Part shown: positions 9,138 to 18,589 of the stretch, in pieces
Layout of the letters: every line of letters starts with the position of its first letter
Numbering within the stretch: the first letter of the stretch is position 1
Assembly: GCA_947503925.1 (NCBI GenBank)
Contig: CANNFQ010000004.1
Location: forward strand, 124,001-188,000
Source of the DNA: an uncultured Paracoccaceae bacterium
GTDB lineage: Bacteria > Pseudomonadota > Alphaproteobacteria > Rhodobacterales > Rhodobacteraceae
DNA length: 64,000 nt
Direction: 5' to 3'
Notes under the pieces: generated by a model
The model's database searches: none
What the model saw: only the letters and a program-made list of their open reading frames with translations
Told to the model about the DNA's origin: nothing
Made by a program: the position numbers and the translations under genes

Positions 9138-9920
9138 CTAGAAACGCGTCTTTCGGAACAAGCGTTCGCCAGTCAGACCAAGAAGAAACATGCCGGCCCC
9201 GATACTGATCGGGTACCAGAATTCCAATATGGATGAATTATAGTTCGCGTAGAAGCCGTGACGAAACCACTCGACCAGATGCAGCGTGGGGTTCCATTGC
9301 AGCACCTCGCGCGCCTGTGGCGGTAACTGGCTGGGGACGTAGAAGACTCCGGATATAAAAAATAGTGGCCGGGTCAGGATTTTTTCAATCTGCGCCCATG
9401 TGTCCCACAATGAGAAGATGATCGTATTTAAAGACCCAAAACCAAGCCCGAGAAGCCATGTGGCCAAAAACGCCGAAATAATATGCTCGGGGTGTGCTGG
9501 AAATTGGGCAAGGCCAAGCACAACCAGCGCCGTATAGAAGACAACCATGATCAGCGCATAGGTCGCCCCGATCAGCAATGCGCGTGCAATCAGCGTATCG
9601 ACATCCTTGATGATGGGATAAGTCAGCAACGCGCGATTGGCATCAAAAACCGTCATCAGCTTGCCAGACAGCTCATTGAAAAATTGAAGCGTCAGGATGC
9701 CCGTGGCGAAAAACAGGGCAAGGCTCGCACCAAAAGGTGGCTGACGGTCGATAATGCTGAATATGAAAACCAGCAACCCGACACTGACCGTCGGGGTTAT
9801 GATGGCCCAGACATAGCCGAATGCAGATGTGCCAAAGGTTGCGCGCGCCTCGCGCAGGATAAGGCTTGCGATCACACGCGTTTGTAACAGCAACAGATCA
9901 GATGTCGTGACCTGCCTCAT
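9138..9920 (-). CDS. kpsM: Capsule polysaccharide ABC exporter, permease KpsM
   Basis: 260 residues, ABC-2 type permease with about six membrane segments (for example VGLLVFIFSII and ALIMVVFYTALVVLG). Conserved REARATFGTSAFGYVWAIITP near the N-terminus and the FISGVFYVPSQLP block near 195 are typical of KpsM/Wzm. The frame runs further upstream, but the ATG at 9920 overlaps the kpsE stop (ATGA) and gives the family-like N-terminus MRQVTTSDLLLLQTRVI. Forms the inner-membrane channel with KpsT. Confidence 0.92.
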   Translation of the reverse strand: MRQVTTSDLLLLQTRVIASLILREARATFGTSAFGYVWAIITPTVSVGLLVFIFSIIDRQPPFGASLALFFATGILTLQFFNELSGKLMTVFDANRALLTYPIIKDVDTLIARALLIGATYALIMVVFYTALVVLGLAQFPAHPEHIISAFLATWLLGLGFGSLNTIIFSLWDTWAQIEKILTRPLFFISGVFYVPSQLPPQAREVLQWNPTLHLVEWFRHGFYANYNSSILEFWYPISIGAGMFLLGLTGERLFRKTRF

Positions 9921-11125
9921 GTCAGGTGATCCCGAACCGAATAGGTGATCAGCGTACCAATCCCCCAGGCAGTCACACAGGCAAAACAAATGATCAGAAT
10001 ATTCAGAATGCTGCGCGGGTATTGCGCAGATTCAGGGGCTTGCGGATGCAGATGGATGGCAAGGTAACGCTGTTGACGGTCCGCGTCCCGCCGCGCCTGC
10101 TCCAGTGATACCAGGGCAGAGGCATAGGCCTGCTGCGCCAGGCTGCGCTCAACCTCCAACTCTTCATAAAGGGCAAGCTGCTGCGTCACGGCACTGCTGC
10201 CGGTCTCGCCCAGCAGATCACTGCCAATAGCCTTACGGCGCTCCACGATCTGCGCGGCAAGCGCCTCTGCATTGCGGCGCAGCCCGACCAGGCTTGGGGC
10301 ATTTTCATCCAACGACTGGCGCAACGCGGATATACGGGCATTCACATCGATCAGCCGCGCCTCAAGATTGGCAATCAACTCGATCTCCAGCGCGGCACTC
10401 GCAGACGGATCAACCGACTGTTCCGAAGATCGGAAATCGCGGATCTCGGCAAGTGCCTGACGCAGCCGTGTTTCTTGCAGTTCGACCTCCTCACGGGCAA
10501 AGCGCAGGGCGTCACTGCGGGCATTTGCCGATAGTTGATTGACCAGTGTCTGTGTCAGTCTCAGGACGCTGGACGCAATCTGGCGGGCATGTTCCGCGTC
10601 AAAGGATTGCACTTCGAATTCGATGATCCCCGATGTCGGGTCAAATTGCGTGTGGATCTTCCGGTTCCAGTATTCCAGGAAGTCCTCAACCGTGGCATCC
10701 TCGGCCATGCGCGACAAGTAATCGATATCTTGCGATGCATATGTGCCGCGCAGGTCTAACTCTGTGTCAACACCTTCAAGCAGTTCCCGGCTGCCAAGAT
10801 AGCTCAGCACGACATATGAATCAGACGTGGTGGAACCGGTACTGGCAAGCCCGGTGAGCGCCCCGATACCGTCGATCCCGGCACTGGTGTCGATCCCGCG
10901 GATCGAAAACCCGGCCCGGGCGGAATAACGATCCGTGGCAATCGACGCGTAATAGTATGTCGCAGCCGCGATCGGCAACAAAACGCATAAAAGAAAGGAC
11001 AGCGAAAGGAAAACGCCCCGGCGTTTCTTGCGTGGCTGCGTGTTAGAGGTGCCAACAGCTGCATTGCTGATCGTCAGGACCTTGCCCTTTTCGGGGGCTG
11101 CCTGTGTGTCCGGTTTGCTGGTCAT
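9917..11125 (-). CDS. kpsE: Capsule export inner-membrane protein KpsE (polysaccharide co-polymerase family)
   Basis: 402 residues from the ATG at 11125, which overlaps the kpsC stop by 4 bp; an upstream Met at 11188 lies inside kpsC and is less likely. A basic N-terminus (PRKKRRG) precedes a membrane helix near 38-60, a long periplasmic part with coiled-coil character (ELQETRLRQALAEIRDF region), and a second helix near 372-395. This is the Wzz/KpsE layout. It bridges the KpsMT exporter and the outer-membrane polysaccharide channel. Confidence 0.88.
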   Translation of the reverse strand: MTSKPDTQAAPEKGKVLTISNAAVGTSNTQPRKKRRGVFLSLSFLLCVLLPIAAATYYYASIATDRYSARAGFSIRGIDTSAGIDGIGALTGLASTGSTTSDSYVVLSYLGSRELLEGVDTELDLRGTYASQDIDYLSRMAEDATVEDFLEYWNRKIHTQFDPTSGIIEFEVQSFDAEHARQIASSVLRLTQTLVNQLSANARSDALRFAREEVELQETRLRQALAEIRDFRSSEQSVDPSASAALEIELIANLEARLIDVNARISALRQSLDENAPSLVGLRRNAEALAAQIVERRKAIGSDLLGETGSSAVTQQLALYEELEVERSLAQQAYASALVSLEQARRDADRQQRYLAIHLHPQAPESAQYPRSILNILIICFACVTAWGIGTLITYSVRDHLT

Positions 11126-13200
11126 CGCTTTGACCCCTTCAGTTTCAGCCAGGCCGTTATCCCGACGCGCAACAGTTTGCGGTGCCATTTCCGCGTTGTC
11201 GGTCCGTTTTTTGACCAGATCGCGAGGTGATCCACGGCAGTTTCCGGTTCAACGAAACAGTTTCCCTCATAATGAAAATATCGGGGATAGGAAATAAGCG
11301 CACCGTAAACAAGTTCATCTATGCTCAGCTGTCGCGCCCGACGTGCGCAAGGTAACCGGTCTTCGGTCAAACCCCAACCTGCGTAAAAGGGCAGGCCGTG
11401 GCACACCACGTCAACGCCCCTGATCAGCGCCTCAAACCCCATCAGGGATGTCATCGTATGCACGGCGTCCACCTGCGAAAACAGGCGACTGACCAAAACC
11501 GGCGCTGTCAAAACCTCATCCGCGATCTTAAGGGACGCATCCTCCCCCATTCCACGCTGGCGCAGGCCGGCAATCACATCCGGATGGGGCTTATAGACGA
11601 TATAGGCATCCCGATTGGCCTGCCTCACGCGCTCCAATAGCGCGATATTCGTGGTGACGTCAGGTGATCCAAGCCTGATGGAGGCATCAGTTTCAACCTG
11701 ACCAACAACCAGCAGAACGGGTTTGTCCGTGGCCGGGCGATCCCATGTCGCGGCACCCAGATTATACTTGGTGACATCAAGCCGGATCAGTTTCTTACGC
11801 AGCGCAGCGGCTCTCGCGCGCTGATCAGCATCAAGCACCTGTGTGCCCAATATCTGTTCCAGTCGCGATGGGCGTGTCGCATCGTAATAGATGCCCAGAT
11901 CATCGACGACCAACGATAGCGGGCGGACCAGGTCAGCGCCCAACCCTGACGACCGTAGAAAACCATCTTCGACCCGCAGGATCTTGGCATCCTCTGCCCC
12001 CTGCGGAACCGGCGCGCTGCCCCAGACAACAACTGCCGCTCCATTGTCAAGTTGCATAGGTTTTGTGAATGTTACGTCCGAACCTTGCAGAAATGCCTTG
12101 ATAAAGGGTCGTTTCCACCGGGAAAATCCGACTGCGGCAATGCGTTTGGGCAAGCCATGGCGCATGTGACGTTGCAGGCCGATATGGGCGATGGCGTGTT
12201 CGGCATCGCAGGGCTGCATCGCAACCGGGTCGACATATCGGGGATAGGCCAGCAATGCAGCATGGACTAACTGCTCTAACGTCGCCGATCCCCGGTGATC
12301 TGACGGGGGCAGCGCATCCTCGGTCAGGCCCCAGCCTGCATAAAATGGCGTGCCGAATGTATGGACCGACTTGCCATGGATCAGCGCCTCGAAACCGACC
12401 TGCGAGGTCACGGTGTAAACCTTTCGGGACGCCTTGATCAGGGTGGGGACATGGCAATTCTGTTCAATCACCCGGATACGGGGATGACGGCTGAGCTTAT
12501 CGATGGAAAAATGCCGTTTGCGCGGATCAGATTGGCCATCTGGGTGGATCTTGACGAAAACGGTGCTGTCAGGATTGTCGCACAGGGCGGTTTCCAGCAT
12601 CTTGTCAAACGACGCCTCATCGGCGGCACCATAGCGGATCGACAGATCACCGCGCACCTGATCAATGACAAGCACAAAATCCGTATCCAGCGGGAAATCG
12701 GGTGCAGGCGCATCATTGTATTTCGACAGGCCAAGTGCGGTCCATCGGGCGATGATCGCCCGCGCGCGGCCCGTCTCGACATCCGAAAGTGTGCTGGGGA
12801 TCAACCGAAACAGACGGCTGTCAGATGAGGCATCGTAATAAATCCCATGATCATCAAAAACGAAGGATACAGGGAAATCCCGCCTTTGGGTCGACCGCAG
12901 AAAACCATCTTCCAGAATAAGCGGCTGAACAGCGCTGTTCTCAACTGCGGCAACGCGCCGCCCTGAAAATCGGCGACCCCAACCGACTAAGGTCTCAGGC
13001 TCAGTACGGATCAAACGGCTCCAAAACACCGGTCGTGCCCCTAGCAGCAATGTCACAGCCACATTGCGCGTCAGTTCCAGCGATGTTGCGGCAAAGGCGG
13101 GGCGTCTGCCAGAGAGAGAGGCACGCGTAAGCTCAACCAGCCATAACGGCACCAGCCTCAGCCTGCTGATCATCCGGGCGTCAGGCAGAAATCGCGGCAT
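11122..13200 (-). CDS. kpsC: Capsule polysaccharide beta-Kdo transferase KpsC
   Basis: About 692 residues with two homologous halves: EDGFLRS occurs near residue 96 and again near 400, each followed by a VFDDHGIYYDA or VVDDLGIYYDA block, and FYAGWGLTEDxLP occurs twice. That duplication is the hallmark of KpsC, which adds beta-Kdo residues to the lipid anchor of group 2 capsules. The ATG at 13200 is chosen; the frame also has a TTG five codons earlier (13215). About 130 bp separate it from the upstream lipoprotein gene. Confidence 0.92.
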   Translation of the reverse strand: MPRFLPDARMISRLRLVPLWLVELTRASLSGRRPAFAATSLELTRNVAVTLLLGARPVFWSRLIRTEPETLVGWGRRFSGRRVAAVENSAVQPLILEDGFLRSTQRRDFPVSFVFDDHGIYYDASSDSRLFRLIPSTLSDVETGRARAIIARWTALGLSKYNDAPAPDFPLDTDFVLVIDQVRGDLSIRYGAADEASFDKMLETALCDNPDSTVFVKIHPDGQSDPRKRHFSIDKLSRHPRIRVIEQNCHVPTLIKASRKVYTVTSQVGFEALIHGKSVHTFGTPFYAGWGLTEDALPPSDHRGSATLEQLVHAALLAYPRYVDPVAMQPCDAEHAIAHIGLQRHMRHGLPKRIAAVGFSRWKRPFIKAFLQGSDVTFTKPMQLDNGAAVVVWGSAPVPQGAEDAKILRVEDGFLRSSGLGADLVRPLSLVVDDLGIYYDATRPSRLEQILGTQVLDADQRARAAALRKKLIRLDVTKYNLGAATWDRPATDKPVLLVVGQVETDASIRLGSPDVTTNIALLERVRQANRDAYIVYKPHPDVIAGLRQRGMGEDASLKIADEVLTAPVLVSRLFSQVDAVHTMTSLMGFEALIRGVDVVCHGLPFYAGWGLTEDRLPCARRARQLSIDELVYGALISYPRYFHYEGNCFVEPETAVDHLAIWSKNGPTTRKWHRKLLRVGITAWLKLKGSKR

Positions 13201-13331
13201 TCTCAGCAATCCCAATCAAAACATGCAAATGATGCGGAGGGTGGCGTGTAAAACCCATGATGGAACCAGTCTACCATGCTATGATGAAGGATCACGTCAC
13301 CGGTTGAATAGTGGTGACGCCGCGACATGCG

Positions 13332-14465
13332 TCAATTTGCAAGACCTCTGGCACCTGATGCTGCCCCAAGCAAGGGCGACAGAATGACTGATGTGAACCT
13401 TTGGAAATCAGCGCCATCAGCGGATTCAATATATGTAATATCCGTCGGCTCAAGCCGGAACATCCCCGCCAGAAGGAAGGCGTCCGGTTTCGAAAAATCC
13501 AACCGATAGGCCAATCCAACAGGGGCACCGCCCCGGTTTGCCGGTTTGCTGGGTCGAAAGACATAGACGGACCGGGCCTGTGCAACATCGTCATTCAGGC
13601 CACCAACCTCAGCAAGCAGATAGGCAAGATGCGCCTTCTCCAACGGGATTTCGACGTTACCGGGTTGAACGACGCCACCATAAACAGCGAAACGTCGCGG
13701 TATATAGGTGACGTTGACGATGTCACCGGGCAGGATAACGATATTGTTTTGCGGGCGGGCGAAAATCTCGGACAGTGACAGGGTTGCAGAGGCGGACGCA
13801 CGCTGAACTCCAACCTTGATTTCCCAAGGGGATTGCGATGTCCCGCCTGCCTGCGCAAGCAGGTCCAGCAGCCGGATACCACCCGACGGGATCGTTGCGC
13901 GCCCCGGTGATGCAACAGCACCCAGCACGGTGGCCGAACGCGACTGCGTTTCAACGATGGTGACAGCGATTTCCGGCTCAACAGCCTGCCCCCTGTAACG
14001 CTCCAGCAAGTCGGTGCGCAGTTCCGCGACCGTCAGGCCGCTGGCCTTGATCGTACCCGCATAGGCGACAGAGATGTTGCCGGAGTTTGAAACAGCCACC
14101 TTAAGGGTCGTGTCACGTTGTCCAGAACTGGCAAACAAGCCATCCTCAGCCACTTCCCAGATACGAATATCCAACTGATCGCCGACGCCGATAACCTCGT
14201 CGGCCCTGCGAAAACCCCGGCTGCGAAACGTGCTTGGGAAATTATGTGCATGCGCGTCCAGCGATGGCAGGGTTGATGCTGACACGTCAATAATGCGGAA
14301 CGGAAGCACGTCATCGGGGTTCGATATGGTTACCTCTGCGGCTTCCGCGATAGCGGCGTCGCTCGGCCCGAATGATGGGATTGTCGAACAACCGGCAAGG
14401 GTCAAAACAACAGCGCAAAGCAACATGCGCAATGTGGTTGCCGCCAGCTCCCAACGTCGCGTCAT
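13332..14465 (-). CDS. Outer-membrane polysaccharide export lipoprotein, Wza/KpsD class
   Basis: 377 residues with a lipoprotein signal: hydrophobic MLLCAVVLTLAGC, the Cys at 26 being the lipid site. It contains the polysaccharide export signature GVGDQLDIRIWE near residue 92, a following SLBB-like domain (VLGAVASPGRATIPSGG near 182) and a second one (YGGVVQPGNVEIPLEKA near 265). At this size it is nearer Wza than the larger E. coli KpsD. It would form the outer-membrane channel for the capsule. Its start overlaps the kpsS stop by 4 bp. Confidence 0.88.
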   Translation of the reverse strand: MTRRWELAATTLRMLLCAVVLTLAGCSTIPSFGPSDAAIAEAAEVTISNPDDVLPFRIIDVSASTLPSLDAHAHNFPSTFRSRGFRRADEVIGVGDQLDIRIWEVAEDGLFASSGQRDTTLKVAVSNSGNISVAYAGTIKASGLTVAELRTDLLERYRGQAVEPEIAVTIVETQSRSATVLGAVASPGRATIPSGGIRLLDLLAQAGGTSQSPWEIKVGVQRASASATLSLSEIFARPQNNIVILPGDIVNVTYIPRRFAVYGGVVQPGNVEIPLEKAHLAYLLAEVGGLNDDVAQARSVYVFRPSKPANRGGAPVGLAYRLDFSKPDAFLLAGMFRLEPTDITYIESADGADFQRFTSVILSPLLGAASGARGLAN

Positions 14466-15736
14466 GCTAAAGCTTTGCGGCGCGCGTCCATCAGGATCGG
14501 TTGTTTGTTCAATTTTTCCAAAATCTCAGCAATCGCAATTACGCGTCCGCTTGCAACATAGAAATCGCCAGGGATCAAGCTTTGCGTCTTTAAATCGTCA
14601 ATAAACGCGTCAATGTCGCTTTGCGGTTTTGCGTGCCTGACCCTGAAAAATTGCTTTATGTCGGACCGGGTGTCGCCCGTGGTCACAACGGTTTCATGGC
14701 GGAATATCGCGTGGCCCAGAACCAGAACCGGCACATTGTGATGCAGGGCCGAGAAGGCCGATGTTGAATTGATGACGATCATCCCACCCGCATGAGAGGC
14801 AAGCTTGCCCATCTGGCCGGTATTGATGACCTGAACCTGATCAGGCGCAATACCCATCTGTTTTGCCTGTTGCAGGATATTGCGTTTCAGACGCGCACCA
14901 GCCCGTTCAAGCGGATGCAGCTTAAAGATGATCCGCTGTTTTTCGGGGGCGTCACGCAGCGCTTCAAGACATGACCGGATCAGCTTTTTGGTGTTCCAAC
15001 CGCGCGATGCGGTCAAAAGCTGGCTGTCGCGCGACACCTGCAATGGCACTAGGATATATCCTGGGTTGCGGTATAGCTCACGAATGGCAGGCGGTTCGGT
15101 GAGATGGGCAACACCACGCCGGACCATATGTGCAGCCCAGGACAATGCCAGCGATGCCGGACGTTCCTTGGTGCGATGAAAAAGCTGTGCCTCAGCCGCA
15201 CCCGAAAACATATCCCGCACCAGGTAATACAAAGCGGCCCAAAGGCATTGGGTGCGGAATGACGAAATGCCGGGCACCGCTTTCTTGGAAGGCGTGCCAG
15301 CATTCGGCAAAAGCCGGTCATTCACGGGCAAGGTCCAATTGGTCAGCGGGGAATGCTGGTTATTTCCACCCGGCTCGCAGGTGATGTAGCCAGAGCGCAG
15401 ATAGCCCTCTTCAAGGCTGATCACATTGACGCCGAACTCCTTTGCAACGCGTCGGGCAACCTGATGTACCGGGCGGTTGGCACCAAACAAGATAATTGCC
15501 TCGGGCCAATCCTGGGTAAGTTCGACGCGAAAAACCGCCTCCCAATCAGCAAGGTCGCCGGTAAAGCGGATGCAATCATCACGCGCGGCGAACAAGCGAT
15601 CCCCGGCATTGAAGGTAAATCGCTTCACGGAAAAGCCCTGCGCGGCGAAGGCGCGGTGCATCTCGGCAAAAAAGGGCCCAACAGGTCCCTGAAGCAAGAT
15701 GATCTTCCGCGGCGCCCCGGCGATCGACATATTCAT
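14462..15736 (-). CDS. kpsS: Capsule polysaccharide transferase KpsS
   Basis: 424 residues. The N-terminus KIILLQGPVGPFFAEMHRAF and the EEGYLRSGYITCEPGGNN block near residue 108 are typical of KpsS, the Kdo transferase that places the first Kdo on phosphatidylglycerol to start the capsule linker. First gene of the minus-strand operon kpsS-wza-kpsC-kpsE-kpsM-kpsT. Two ATG codons lie 6 bp apart at the start (15736, 15730); no strong RBS separates them. Confidence 0.9.
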   Translation of the reverse strand: MNMSIAGAPRKIILLQGPVGPFFAEMHRAFAAQGFSVKRFTFNAGDRLFAARDDCIRFTGDLADWEAVFRVELTQDWPEAIILFGANRPVHQVARRVAKEFGVNVISLEEGYLRSGYITCEPGGNNQHSPLTNWTLPVNDRLLPNAGTPSKKAVPGISSFRTQCLWAALYYLVRDMFSGAAEAQLFHRTKERPASLALSWAAHMVRRGVAHLTEPPAIRELYRNPGYILVPLQVSRDSQLLTASRGWNTKKLIRSCLEALRDAPEKQRIIFKLHPLERAGARLKRNILQQAKQMGIAPDQVQVINTGQMGKLASHAGGMIVINSTSAFSALHHNVPVLVLGHAIFRHETVVTTGDTRSDIKQFFRVRHAKPQSDIDAFIDDLKTQSLIPGDFYVASGRVIAIAEILEKLNKQPILMDARRKALA

Positions 15737-16355
15737 CTTGTCAAAAAAGATCTGCCGACTCCATCTCGCCTAGGTTGCGCAATGCGCATAAACTACACCT
15801 CGTCGAAACTCAACTCGCTATTTTTGCTGTCCCGACGTCAATCATCAGCGTTTTCAAGCCTATATAGGCGTGCCGTTGACGGGCTAAGACCTTAAACACG
15901 ACTATTGATAATATCAGACGAACTGTTGGCTTCACACTGCAGATGGCGCTTTTTGACAACTATAGCGAATCCTTGCCAATGACCCCAATGATGAAAATGG
16001 CAATCGGCATGCTGCCATAGGCTTGGTGTGCGCTGCCCTCAAAATCATCAGCGATGTGGTATTGGCCGCAGCCAACGCTAGGGGCAAGACCCATTAATCC
16101 TGCCTCGTCAGCGCTCATTTCACGAAATACCAGTGGTTTGCGCTGCGTGGCCAATAGTGGTTCTATGTGCAAGCGGCGTGGGCCGCTGAGATGACGTGAA
16201 ATGAACGCCCGGAGGGTTTGTCTGATTTTGTCTGTGAGATGCGTCACATCCGATTTGAATGGAACAACTACTCCTGCGCAGACGCTCCTTTTCACAAACA
16301 AAACCAGACAGACTGACGATGCAGGGTTAATGGGCCCTGACCCTAAGCCAGGCGG
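15737..16355. other. Intergenic region upstream of kpsS, no supported gene
   Basis: About 620 bp between the divergent kpsS and acetyltransferase genes. It must hold the capsule operon promoter, but I find no convincing -35/-10 pair. A minus-strand frame is open across 15960-16733; its last part reads plausibly (GLMGLAPSVGCGQYHIADDF) but matches no family I know and its upstream half is antisense to the acetyltransferase. It may be a gene remnant. Confidence 0.4.
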
Positions 16356-16844
16356 ATGGTGACCACCAACCCATACATATTCCGTCCAGCAACAATGGAT
16401 GATCTCGATTTGCTGAAGGCATGGCAGGCGCTGCCGCATGTGCGTGCATGGTGGGACACTGATGAACCATATGATGCGGCGGAATTGAATGACCCGCGTG
16501 TCGCGCGTTGGGTCGTCAGCATTGATCAACGGCGCTTTGCCTTCATGCAGGATTATTCCGTGCACGGGTGGGACGATCATCACTTTGCTGACCTTCCGAT
16601 GGGCGCGCGGGGGATTGACCAATATATCGGTGATCCCGACATGATAGGCGCGGGTCACGGAACAGCGTTTATCGGGGCGCGGATGCACATGCTGTTTGAC
16701 GCAGGCACACCGGTGATCGCCACTGATCCACATCCTGACAATGCGCGGGCGATTTCCGTCTACAGGAAACTGGGCTTTGTACCCGTGGGATCACCTCGGG
16801 AAACACAGTGGGGGTTGATCTTACCCATGGTGGCAAAGCGTTAG
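16356..16844 (+). CDS. GNAT-family acetyltransferase, AAC(6')-like
   Basis: 162 residues. The N-terminus YIFRPATMDDLDLLKAWQALPHVRAWW and the D-x-Y-IGDPDMIGAGHGTAFI block near residues 88-105 are typical of the aminoglycoside 6'-acetyltransferase/IucB-like branch of GNAT enzymes; the C-terminal DPHPDNARAISVYRKLGF is motif B. Whether it acts on a drug or a cell metabolite cannot be told. It converges on the VOC gene, sharing 4 bp at their ends. Confidence 0.82.
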   Translation: MVTTNPYIFRPATMDDLDLLKAWQALPHVRAWWDTDEPYDAAELNDPRVARWVVSIDQRRFAFMQDYSVHGWDDHHFADLPMGARGIDQYIGDPDMIGAGHGTAFIGARMHMLFDAGTPVIATDPHPDNARAISVYRKLGFVPVGSPRETQWGLILPMVAKR

Positions 16845-17257
16845 CCATCGCGCCCGGGGTCATCCGGATTGCTGGAATATAACGCGATCTTGTTGCCCTG
16901 CGGATCGCGCAAATAGCCAACGTAGAACCGCGGTCCATAAGAAGCGCGAAAACCCGGCTGCCCCTCATCAAACCCACCCGCAGCGACGGCGGCGGCGTGC
17001 AGGTCGCGCACCTGCTGTTGATTGAGGGCCGCAAAGGCAACCATTGTGCCATTCCCGGTTGAGGCCGGCTGCCCATCAAAAGGCCGTTTGACATAAAACT
17101 CGGGCAGGGCAACCGATTGGTCGGGTTGCTTGGGCAGCGCGAAACTCAGATCGCCATGATACTTTTCCAACACGTAACCAAGCGCGGGCAGAAAGGCCGC
17201 GTAAAAACGCTCCGCCCGCGCGATGTCGTCTACCCCAACCGTGATATAAGAAATCAT
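16841..17257 (-). CDS. VOC-family (glyoxalase/bleomycin resistance-like) protein
   Basis: 138 residues. Starts ISYITVGVDDIARAERFYAAFLPALGY, a typical first VOC module, and ends FYVGYLRDPQGNKIALYSSN, the second. Glyoxalase-like proteins of this size act as dimers; substrate unknown. The gene lies between an acetyltransferase on the other strand and serB on the same strand 89 bp downstream of its upstream neighbour. It is not closely similar to the VOC protein at 1585. Confidence 0.82.
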   Translation of the reverse strand: MISYITVGVDDIARAERFYAAFLPALGYVLEKYHGDLSFALPKQPDQSVALPEFYVKRPFDGQPASTGNGTMVAFAALNQQQVRDLHAAAVAAGGFDEGQPGFRASYGPRFYVGYLRDPQGNKIALYSSNPDDPGRDG

Positions 17258-17345
17258 TGGCGTATGTTCCTGATCGGATGTTTGCTTACCGGCCTCTGTC
17301 TACCATATCGCCGGATCAGCACCCAGACCGGCAATCGTTTCCCGC

Positions 17346-18221
17346 TCAGTTGACGAAATCGGCGCGGCTATAACCTTGCAGGTAAAGCAGGGCGGTCAGG
17401 TCCCCATGGTTCACCCGGATACCGCATTCCGCCTGCACCGATGGCTTGGCATGAAGGGCGACGCCGGTACCGGCCCGTTTCAGCATGCCCAGATCATTGG
17501 CCCCGTCACCCACCGCCAGCACATCGGCCTCCGCAATCCCGCGCTGCGCCGTAATCTCTTCCAAGGCCTGCACCTTGGCGGCCTGGCCCAGGATCGGGAC
17601 GCCGGGCACGCCGGTCAACTTGCCATCTGCGATCAACAGTGTATTGGCCCGGTTTTCGTCAAAACCCAGCTGCGCGGCAATGCGCGCGGTAAAGGCTGTG
17701 AACCCGCCGGATACCAGCGCGGCATAGGCCCCGTTTGCCTTCATAGTGGCCAGCAGCACTTGCGCACCCGGCATCAGGCTGATCCGCGTTTCCAGCACTT
17801 GACCTATCACCGCTTCCGGCAGGCCTTTCAGTAGCCCGACCCGTTCGCGCAAGGCCGCTTCAAAATCCAGCTCGCCATTCATTGCCCGCGCCGTGATCCC
17901 CGCGACCTGTGGGCCAACCCCAGCCTCGGCGGCCAATTCGTCGATGCATTCCTGCTCGATCATAGTGCTGTCCATATCGGCCAGCAGCATCTGTTTGCGC
18001 AGGTCGGTGCCGGGCTGGATAATCATGTCGGTCCCGGTCAGTTGCAGATCCGCCCAGACTGACCATTGGTTGTCGGGCATCTGGGAAATAGTGAAAGCGG
18101 CAGCTTCATCCGGGGAAAGCCATAGCGCATCGCCTCCGCCCCACGCGTTTCGCAAGCTATCGACCAATGCAAGGTCGAGGCTCGGGGCGGCGGGCGAAGT
18201 CAGCAAGGTAACCGTAAACAT
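17346..18221 (-). CDS. serB: Phosphoserine phosphatase
   Basis: 291 residues from the ATG at 18221; the frame extends 21 codons upstream but the shorter form begins MFTVTLLTS like its relatives. HAD phosphatase motifs: nucleophile LLADMDSTMIEQE (Asp82, Asp84), motif II VSGGFTAFT, motif IV AVGDGANDLGML. An ACT-like N-terminal part precedes the catalytic domain. It removes phosphate from phosphoserine in the last step of serine synthesis. serA and serC are not in the window. Confidence 0.94.
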   Translation of the reverse strand: MFTVTLLTSPAAPSLDLALVDSLRNAWGGGDALWLSPDEAAAFTISQMPDNQWSVWADLQLTGTDMIIQPGTDLRKQMLLADMDSTMIEQECIDELAAEAGVGPQVAGITARAMNGELDFEAALRERVGLLKGLPEAVIGQVLETRISLMPGAQVLLATMKANGAYAALVSGGFTAFTARIAAQLGFDENRANTLLIADGKLTGVPGVPILGQAAKVQALEEITAQRGIAEADVLAVGDGANDLGMLKRAGTGVALHAKPSVQAECGIRVNHGDLTALLYLQGYSRADFVN

Positions 18222-18365
18222 GGGCGTTCTATTGGCAGCGTGCGGGATGTAGGTCAACCGGCGCTCCGCCAGCGGTTGGGACATGGGTCGCGACGGGATA
18301 TCTTAACGCCGTCTTCATCTTTGCACCGTGCGCCCGGTTAATCGGTGTGGGCATGCATTTGGGGT

Positions 18366-18404
18366 CCGACGTTTTGCCGACGTTCCGCCGACGCGCTGCC
18401 GACG
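18366..18404. repeat. Four CCGACG direct repeats at 11-bp spacing
   Basis: CCGACG occurs at 18366, 18377, 18388 and 18399, each separated by five different bases, giving an exact 11-bp period close to one DNA turn. It sits in the divergent region between serB and the HemG-like gene, about 100 bp upstream of the FNR box. Such phased hexamers suggest a protein binding one DNA face, but no known regulator motif is recognised. Confidence 0.5.
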
Positions 18405-18501
18405 CTGCAAATCAACGAAAACCTCTGCATTAACACATGATTCGGCGATCACCGTGCGGTGCCCACTGCGCAACACCACCGAACGTTGCGCCCCGCCCGG
18501 G

Positions 18502-18515
18502 TTGATCGGGATCAA
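18502..18515. promoter_or_regulatory. FNR/FnrL binding site
   Basis: TTGAT-CGGG-ATCAA is a perfect match to the FNR consensus TTGAT-N4-ATCAA. Its centre is 81.5 bp before the ATG of the HemG-like flavodoxin. If the site works as a class II activator at -41.5, transcription would start near 18550, with CAATAC (18537-18542) as a weak -10. In Rhodobacterales FnrL activates heme and respiratory genes when oxygen is low. Confidence 0.75.
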
Positions 18516-18589
18516 GGCCGGTCAGGAACAGACGTTCAATACTGTTGCCAAGCTGGTGATGCCCACCGGCATCAAGAAAGGATCGCGCC

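Larger units (their letters stand above)
18222..18589. other. serB / HemG-like divergent regulatory region
   Basis: 368 bp with no supported gene. Holds the CCGACG repeats (18366-18404) and the FNR box (18502-18515). A plus frame from 18328 runs into the flavodoxin gene in another frame and has arginine- and cysteine-rich composition unlike a real protein. Confidence 0.6.

Noticed and set aside
16217-16318. TTTGTCTG-type stretches in opposite orientation around 16220 and 16305, possible insertion-sequence ends
   Set aside because: Match is weak, no transposase and no target duplication.
15960-16733. 257-codon minus-strand frame upstream of kpsS
   Set aside because: More than half is antisense to a clear acetyltransferase; the remaining part matches no family and has no RBS-supported start. 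Mentioned only as a possible remnant.
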